This document shows, piece after piece, positions 7,768 to 11,770 of a stretch of DNA of 11,770 bases. The stretch spans positions 1-11,770 of the forward strand of contig CAMWOK010000067.1 in NCBI GenBank assembly GCA_947175845.1, given 5' to 3'. The position numbers and the translations under genes are program-made. This DNA comes from an uncultured Lachnospiraceae bacterium (GTDB taxonomy: Bacteria; Bacillota; Clostridia; Lachnospirales; Lachnospiraceae). The notes below the pieces were generated by a model. That model did not search any database. It was not told where the DNA came from and worked only from the letters and a program-made list of their open reading frames with translations. Positions within the stretch are counted from its first letter, which is position 1. Each line of letters opens with the position of its first letter.

Positions 7768-7794
7768 ATATCGGCGCAATGTTAACAAATGTTA
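7768..7794 (-). promoter_or_regulatory. Candidate sigma-28 (FliA/SigD) promoter of the coiled-coil gene
   Basis: On the minus strand GCCGATAT (7775-7768) stands exactly 15 bases downstream of TAAC (7794-7791). The flagellar sigma factor consensus is TAAA-N15-GCCGATAA, or CCGATAT in Bacillus, so only one -35 base differs and the spacing is ideal. The -35 overlaps the pncB stop codon. A sigma-A reading, TTAACA-N19-TATATT, is possible on the same bases but the spacing is long. Start of transcription would be near 7761, about 60 bases before the ATG. Confidence 0.5.
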
Positions 7795-7796
7795 AC
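7778..7796. repeat. Tandem 9-bp direct repeat at the pncB 3' end
   Basis: AATGTTAAC occurs at 7778-7786 and 7788-7796, separated by one base. Each copy contains the palindrome GTTAAC. The pair covers the pncB stop codon and the -35 and spacer of the candidate sigma-28 promoter, so it could be an operator or simply chance in an AT-rich spot. Confidence 0.6.
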
Positions 7797-9273
7797 TCGT
7801 AGCCTTACCTTTTTCATGCAGAAGCCCCATCTTCAGCTCATAGTAATCCGGCGTCATGTCCATATAGTGCACATGCGGGTTGATAAAGCGCTGCTCCTCC
7901 TCCCAGATTTCCTCGCAGAGCTGTCTTCTGACATACGAGCGGATTTCCTCGAGCGGCGGAAGCTCATACACCCTTCTGCCGTCTTCAAAAATTTTCACCT
8001 GGAGCGGTTTCGCCGTGCAGTTCGTAAATTTCAGGTTTCGCCACGGCATCTTGGGATCGACAAATCGAAACTCCCTGCTTAAGTCGATCTCCTCGTCCGC
8101 CTTGGCGATCAGATCCGCCTTCGCCTTGCCATTCTGGTCATAAATGCGGTACACTTTTTTCAGTCCCGGATTGGTGATCTTCTCCACTGTGCCCGATATC
8201 TTGATGCGCGGCACAAACGCTCCGTTCTCCTCGACCGCCGCGATCTTGTACACTGCGCCGAGCAGCGCCAGCGTCTCGTCGGAATAGTCGCTCGTGGCGC
8301 CCGTGATCAGACGCTCGCCCACCCCATAGCCGTCAATGCACGCCTTCTGTATGTTCAGGGAGGATATCGTGTGCTCATCGAGGCTGTTCGACACGATGAT
8401 CTTGCAGTCCGCAAGCCCCTCCTTGTCAAGCATTTTGCGCACCCTCGACGACTGGTATGCAAGGTCTCCGCTGTCGATGCGAACCCCTTTGAGACGCCTG
8501 CCCATCGGCTCGAGCACTTCGTGTGCCACGCGGATCGCGTTGGGAACTCCCGACTGGATCGTGTCGTAGGTATCCACCAGCAGCACGGTATTGTCCGGGT
8601 AATTGACCGCATAATTTTTGAACGCCTCGTACTCATTTTCGTAGTACATCACCCAGCTGTGCGCCATGGTGCCGCTCACCGGAATGCCGAACATCTGCCC
8701 CGCAAGCACCGTGGCAGTCCCCGCCGCGCCGCCGATGTAGGAAGCGCGCGCGCCGTACACCGCCGCGTCCATATTGTGCGCCCGCCGCGCCCCGAAATCC
8801 GACACCGTTTTCCCCGCTGCCGCCTTCACGATGCGGGCTGTCTTGGTCGCGACAAGCGACTGGTGGTTGATCTGCGCAAGAATCGCCGTCTCCACAAGCT
8901 GCGCGTCGATCAGCGGCGCAACCACCGTGAGCACCGGCTCGTTGGGATACATAATCGTCCCCTCGGGAAATGCATAGATATCCCCCTGAAACCGAAATTC
9001 TTTCAGATAATCCAAAAAAGCGTCCGTAAATGTGTTGAGCGAGCGCAGATACGTCACATCCTCGTCCGAAAAATGCAGGTTCTCCACATACTCCACAATC
9101 TGCTCAAGCCCCGCAAAAATCGTAAATCCCCCCCGGTCCGGATTTTTCCTGTAAAACACATCAAAAGCTACTCTCGCCTTCATATCCCCGTCATTGAAAT
9201 AGCCGTTGGCCATAGTCAGCTCGTACAAATCCATGACCATAGTCAAGTTCCTCTGATCCGCCTGCTTCATCAT
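7792..9273 (-). CDS. pncB: Nicotinate phosphoribosyltransferase
   Basis: Joins nicotinate and PRPP to form nicotinate mononucleotide with ATP hydrolysis, the entry step of the Preiss-Handler niacin salvage route to NAD, in the cytoplasm. 493 residues, the normal length for the Firmicutes form. The start ATG 9271-9273 has AAAGGA upstream with eight bases of spacing; the next codon is also ATG and could serve. Family blocks: LTMVMDLYELTMANGYF (10-26), DFGARRAHNMDAA (159-171), GTMAHSWV with His205 at the position autophosphorylated in characterised enzymes, LLVDTYDT (231-238), GVRIDSGDL (263-271) and a C-terminal PHVHYMDMTPDYYELKM. All key residues appear present. It is divergent from the flagellin gene, has its own promoter and a leader of about 90 bases that can fold, and is followed by a hairpin/T-run. 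No other NAD gene is in the window. Confidence 0.97.
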   Translation of the reverse strand: MMKQADQRNLTMVMDLYELTMANGYFNDGDMKARVAFDVFYRKNPDRGGFTIFAGLEQIVEYVENLHFSDEDVTYLRSLNTFTDAFLDYLKEFRFQGDIYAFPEGTIMYPNEPVLTVVAPLIDAQLVETAILAQINHQSLVATKTARIVKAAAGKTVSDFGARRAHNMDAAVYGARASYIGGAAGTATVLAGQMFGIPVSGTMAHSWVMYYENEYEAFKNYAVNYPDNTVLLVDTYDTIQSGVPNAIRVAHEVLEPMGRRLKGVRIDSGDLAYQSSRVRKMLDKEGLADCKIIVSNSLDEHTISSLNIQKACIDGYGVGERLITGATSDYSDETLALLGAVYKIAAVEENGAFVPRIKISGTVEKITNPGLKKVYRIYDQNGKAKADLIAKADEEIDLSREFRFVDPKMPWRNLKFTNCTAKPLQVKIFEDGRRVYELPPLEEIRSYVRRQLCEEIWEEEQRFINPHVHYMDMTPDYYELKMGLLHEKGKATS

Positions 9274-9319
9274 ATCGGTATGTCCTTTCTATCCCTTCAA
9301 ATCTGCAAACACACAATTC

Positions 9320-9355
9320 TGCCGCACTGCGACAACGCAGGTGCCGTATGCGGCA
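9320..9355 (-). promoter_or_regulatory. Structured pncB leader with two alternative hairpins
   Basis: In the pncB leader RNA, TGCCGCA (9355-9349) can pair with TGCGGCA (9326-9320), enclosing an inner CTGCG-TTGT-CGCAG hairpin (9340-9327) that abuts the 3' arm directly. The same 5' arm can instead form a local hairpin with CGGCA at 9346-9342 (loop CATA). The two foldings exclude each other. It lies between the promoter and the ribosome site and does not end in a U-tract. I do not recognise it as a known riboswitch. The dyad could also be a repressor site. Confidence 0.45.
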
Positions 9356-9368
9356 AGTTCCTGTATCT

Positions 9369-9398
9369 ATCATATGCCCATTTTGTGTTCATTGGCAA
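9369..9398 (-). promoter_or_regulatory. Sigma-A promoter of pncB
   Basis: Minus strand TTGCCA (9398-9393) and TATGAT (9374-9369) are separated by 18 bases; each matches the consensus at five of six positions. Start of transcription would be near 9362, placing the foldable segment 9320-9355 at the very 5' end of the leader. Confidence 0.65.
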
Positions 9399-9433
9399 GA
9401 AAAACTTTTAAAACGGTTCCTGTTATTTTCATA

Positions 9434-9462
9434 TTGCACGCCAAAATCAAATGTGATATGCT
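9434..9462 (+). promoter_or_regulatory. Weak candidate promoter of the flagellin gene
   Basis: TTGCAC (9434-9439), 17 bases, then TATGCT (9457-9462) preceded by TGA, an extended -10. The match is modest. No TAAA-N15-CCGATAT element was found upstream of this gene, although flagellin genes are classic sigma-28 targets; the nearest resemblance, GTGATAT at 9453-9459, has no -35. The leader would be about 54 bases. Confidence 0.35.
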
Positions 9463-9522
9463 AGGCTTATAGAAATAGGTACTTATTTTTATGAAAATTT
9501 TTATGTGAAAGGAGGAATCTTT

Positions 9523-10671
9523 ATGCGAATTTCTTCTATGTCCTACTTAACCAGACAGAACAATCGCAACTTGAACCGCTCATTTAAAAAGCTTTCCAGC
9601 GGCAAGCGGATCAATTCCGCAGCGGACGACGCTGCCGGCCTTGCCATCGCCCAGAAGCTTTTGAAGCAGACAAACGGTCTGAGTGCGGGCGTATACAACG
9701 CGCGGACTTCCCAAAATATGCTGAATGTCGCAGAGGGCGCAATGGGGTCTGTGACAGATACACTTCAGCGGATTAACGAACTCAGCATCCAGGCTGCCAA
9801 CGGTACGAACTCTCCGTCTGACAGAAGCGCGATCCAGGCCGAGATCGACCAGCTCACGCAGGAGATCGACCGTGTGTCGGCGACCACCAAATTCAACGAG
9901 ACCTATCTGTTAAAGGGAGGATCGGGCAGAAGTTCTGTCTCTGTCAGCGCGCGCGATGCAGGCATCACGGGGACCCTGACACAGGACGCTTCCAAAGCAG
10001 TTTTCACAATGGACGCCCTCAAAATCGGAGATACCATCAAAATTGCCGGAAAGGACTACACGATCGGCGACAAGGATGATGACACCAATTCCAGCCTCAT
10101 CACGGCTGACACGGCGTACTCCAAGATCCAGGAACAGCTGACCGCCGCGAGCAGCGTGGGAACTACCACCCCCGCGACAACCTCTGCTGCCGCCATTGAT
10201 CCGAACGACCCGTCAAAGGTGCAGTTTGTCATCAACAAGGGCAGTGTTGACCGGTCAGACAGCTTCTCGACCTCACTTCATGTGGGTGCGGAGTCCGACA
10301 TGGCAAACAAGATTTCTGTCAGCATCGACGCGCTCAACGCAGCCGGAATCGGCATCAAGGGCCTGAATGTTGCTGACCAGACCGGAATGGCAGGCACAAA
10401 CGCAATTGACGCCATCTCCGACGCCCTGGCAAAGGTTTCCGCGCAGCGATCTTCGCTCGGCGCCGCCTCTAACAGGCTCGATCACTCGATTGCATACGGC
10501 AACAATGCCATCTACAACCTGACTGCATCACACAGCCGCATCGAGGACACGGACTACGGAAAGGGCGTGACAGAGCTCAAGAAAAATCAGCTGCTGCAGA
10601 CCTACAGCATCATGATGCAGCGCAAGTACATGGAAAATCAAAGCGGGCGTGTAAAGCAGTTTTTCAACTGA
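9523..10671 (+). CDS. fliC: Flagellin
   Basis: Subunit of the flagellar filament, exported by the flagellar type III apparatus. The start is ATG 9523-9525, seven bases after AGGAGG (9510-9515); a GTG at 9505 in frame lies upstream of that ribosome site and is rejected. 382 residues with no cysteine. The N-terminal D0/D1 region has NRNLNRSFKKLSSGKRINSA (15-32 area) and DDAAGLAIAQKL, then LQRINELSIQAANGTNSPSD (81-100) and IQAEIDQLTQEIDRVS (104-119). A variable D2 part spans about 135-295. The C-terminal D1 has ALAKVSAQRSSLGAASNRLD (301-320) and IEDTDYGKGVTELKK. The terminal segment (QTYSIMMQRKYMENQSGRVK) is unlike the usual QANQxPQxVLxLL ending, so D0 is atypical at that end. In Bacillus, flagellin translation is controlled by CsrA/FliW; the GGAGGA here could bind CsrA, but the sequence does not prove this. 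The gene stands alone, followed by a strong terminator. Confidence 0.96.
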   Translation: MRISSMSYLTRQNNRNLNRSFKKLSSGKRINSAADDAAGLAIAQKLLKQTNGLSAGVYNARTSQNMLNVAEGAMGSVTDTLQRINELSIQAANGTNSPSDRSAIQAEIDQLTQEIDRVSATTKFNETYLLKGGSGRSSVSVSARDAGITGTLTQDASKAVFTMDALKIGDTIKIAGKDYTIGDKDDDTNSSLITADTAYSKIQEQLTAASSVGTTTPATTSAAAIDPNDPSKVQFVINKGSVDRSDSFSTSLHVGAESDMANKISVSIDALNAAGIGIKGLNVADQTGMAGTNAIDAISDALAKVSAQRSSLGAASNRLDHSIAYGNNAIYNLTASHSRIEDTDYGKGVTELKKNQLLQTYSIMMQRKYMENQSGRVKQFFN

Positions 10672-10704
10672 CAGACAGTTTTCGCGCAGGATGAAAATCC
10701 CCGT

Positions 10705-10764
10705 GCCGCACATAAAAACCCCGGAGCATTCGCAAAGAGTGCCCCGGGGTTTTTTATGCGCGGC
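10705..10764. terminator. Strong bidirectional terminator between flagellin and glpK
   Basis: A long, nearly perfect inverted repeat: the inner arms carry AAAAACCCCGG (10714-10724) and CCGGGGTTTTTT (10744-10755), extended inward by GCA/TGC and outward by GCCGCACAT / ATGCGCGGC with one bulge and two mismatches. The loop is 11 bases (10729-10739). With A and T runs on both sides it can stop the flagellin transcript (+) and the convergent glpK transcript (-). Confidence 0.93.
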
Positions 10765-10804
10765 AGGGTGCTGTGGAGAACCCGCCTGCGCCTGCCCTGA
10801 AAAA

Positions 10805-11770
10805 TTATTCTTCTGCCCAGCCGTAAGCGTACTTGACAGCCCTGCGCCAGCCTTTGATCCGCCTCTTTCGGTCCTCGGACTCGATAGCAGGTTCAAAGAC
10901 ACAGCTGCCCGCACCCTTCCTGCGGACGTCCTCCTTGTCCGACCAGTACCCCACGGCGAGTCCCGCCAGATATGCGGCGCCCATGGCAGTCGTCTCCACA
11001 CACTGCGGCCGGATGACCGGCACACTGACGATATCCGCCTGCGTCTGCATCAGAAAATCGTTTGCGCTCGCACCGCCGTCCACCTTCAGAGACGAGATTG
11101 CAATCCTAGAGTCGGCCTCCATCGCCGCAAGCACATCATTGACCTGATACGCGATGGACTCGAGCGTCGCGCGGATAATGTGGCATTTGTTGACACCGCG
11201 CGTGATGCCCACGATCGTTCCCCGCGCATACTGGTCCCAGTACGGCGCGCCCAGCCCTGTAAAGGCAGGCACGACATAGCAGCCGTTGGTGTCCGCCACC
11301 TTCTTTGCCATGTACTCGGAATCCGCGGCAGAGTCGATGATCCGCAGCTCGTCGCGCAGCCACTGTATCGCCGCCCCCGCCACAAAAATTGACCCCTCAA
11401 GGGCATAGTTGACCTTGCCGTCAAGTCCCCACGCTATGGTTGTCACCAGCCCGTTTTCGGAAAACACCGGCTTCTCCCCGGTATTCATGAGCAGAAAACA
11501 GCCTGTCCCGTAGGTGTTTTTCGCCTCCCTCGCGCGAGAGCACGTCTGTCCAAACAGCGCCGCCTGCTGGTCTCCTGCCGCCCCCGCGATCGGTATCGAG
11601 CCGCCGAAAAAGGACGCGTCCGCCTCCCCGTAGACACAGCTTGACGGCCTTACGTCCGGAAGCATACATCCGGGTATCCCCAGCTCGTCAAGGATCTCGG
11701 CGTCCCATTTCAGCGTATTGATATTAAAAAGCATTGTGCGGGACGCATTGGAGTAATCCGTGACATGGAC
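10805..11770 (-). CDS. glpK: Glycerol kinase, C-terminal two-thirds (partial)
   Basis: Phosphorylates glycerol to glycerol-3-phosphate with ATP in the cytoplasm; FGGY carbohydrate kinase family. The frame is open to the right edge, so the N-terminus is missing: 321 of an expected 500 or so residues are present, ending at TAA 10805-10807. Visible blocks, numbered from the edge: HVTDYSNASRTMLFNI (2-17), IPIAGAAGDQQAALFGQ with the catalytic Asp at about 67, NTYGTGCFLLMNTGE, ALEGSIFVAGAAIQWLRDE, VVPAFTGLGAPYWDQYARG and VDGGASANDFLMQ. All match GlpK closely. In many Firmicutes GlpK proteins the loop before IPIAG contains YHFFGQ, whose histidine is phosphorylated by HPr; here it reads ASFFGG, with Ser at that position. 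The gene ends about 40 bases before the shared terminator; its promoter and neighbours lie outside the window. Confidence 0.97.
   Translation of the reverse strand, partial: VHVTDYSNASRTMLFNINTLKWDAEILDELGIPGCMLPDVRPSSCVYGEADASFFGGSIPIAGAAGDQQAALFGQTCSRAREAKNTYGTGCFLLMNTGEKPVFSENGLVTTIAWGLDGKVNYALEGSIFVAGAAIQWLRDELRIIDSAADSEYMAKKVADTNGCYVVPAFTGLGAPYWDQYARGTIVGITRGVNKCHIIRATLESIAYQVNDVLAAMEADSRIAISSLKVDGGASANDFLMQTQADIVSVPVIRPQCVETTAMGAAYLAGLAVGYWSDKEDVRRKGAGSCVFEPAIESEDRKRRIKGWRRAVKYAYGWAEE

Noticed and set aside
8371..9411. 346-codon open frame on the + strand opposite pncB
   Set aside because: Antisense to a fully conserved enzyme gene; His/Arg-rich composition is an artefact of the complementary codons.
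9491..9508. Five-codon ORF (MKIFM) just upstream of the flagellin ribosome site
   Set aside because: No ribosome site of its own and an AT-rich context where short ATG...TGA runs are common.

Overview
The window looks like chromosomal DNA of a motile, Gram-positive gut-type Firmicute, most likely a member of the Lachnospiraceae (Clostridium cluster XIVa). The evidence is Shine-Dalgarno sites of the AGGAGG type, a clostridial-style flagellin, an ECF-type transporter component, a lipoprotein with a short lipobox, an SDS22-like leucine-rich-repeat protein with an N-terminal zinc ribbon, and roughly balanced base composition by eye. No mobile element, CRISPR array, tRNA or rRNA was seen. This is core or conserved accessory chromosome rather than an island.

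Layout from left to right: (1) the 3' end of a membrane transport gene, probably an ECF substrate-binding (S) component (+). (2) A two-helix membrane protein carrying what looks like a degenerate, histidine-less Hpt domain (+). It converges on, and overlaps by 11 bp, (3) a zinc-ribbon/transmembrane/LRR protein (-). That gene lies 21 bp downstream of (4) a small lipoprotein (-), and the two look like an operon. A rho-independent terminator separates them from (5) glycogen phosphorylase glgP (-). Upstream of glgP is (6) an unrecognised 417-residue coiled-coil protein (-), preceded by a sequence resembling a sigma-28 (flagellar) promoter. Then comes (7) nicotinate phosphoribosyltransferase pncB (-), which has a good sigma-A promoter and a structured leader and is divergent from (8) a flagellin gene (+). 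A strong bidirectional terminator separates the flagellin from (9) the 3' two-thirds of glycerol kinase glpK (-), which runs off the right edge.

The genes form several separate transcription units. glgP (glycogen breakdown), pncB (niacin salvage to NAD) and glpK (glycerol use) are housekeeping metabolism. The flagellin and perhaps the coiled-coil gene belong to motility. The lipoprotein/LRR pair and the pseudo-Hpt membrane protein are envelope proteins of unknown role.

The points most worth a second look are: the orphan coiled-coil gene with a sigma-28-like promoter and a hairpin/U-tract in its leader; the Hpt-like protein without its phosphoacceptor histidine; the replacement of the HPr-phosphorylated histidine by serine in GlpK; the pncB leader with two mutually exclusive pairings; and the atypical C-terminus of the flagellin. 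No clearly new multi-gene system was found. All promoter and RNA-structure calls were made by eye.
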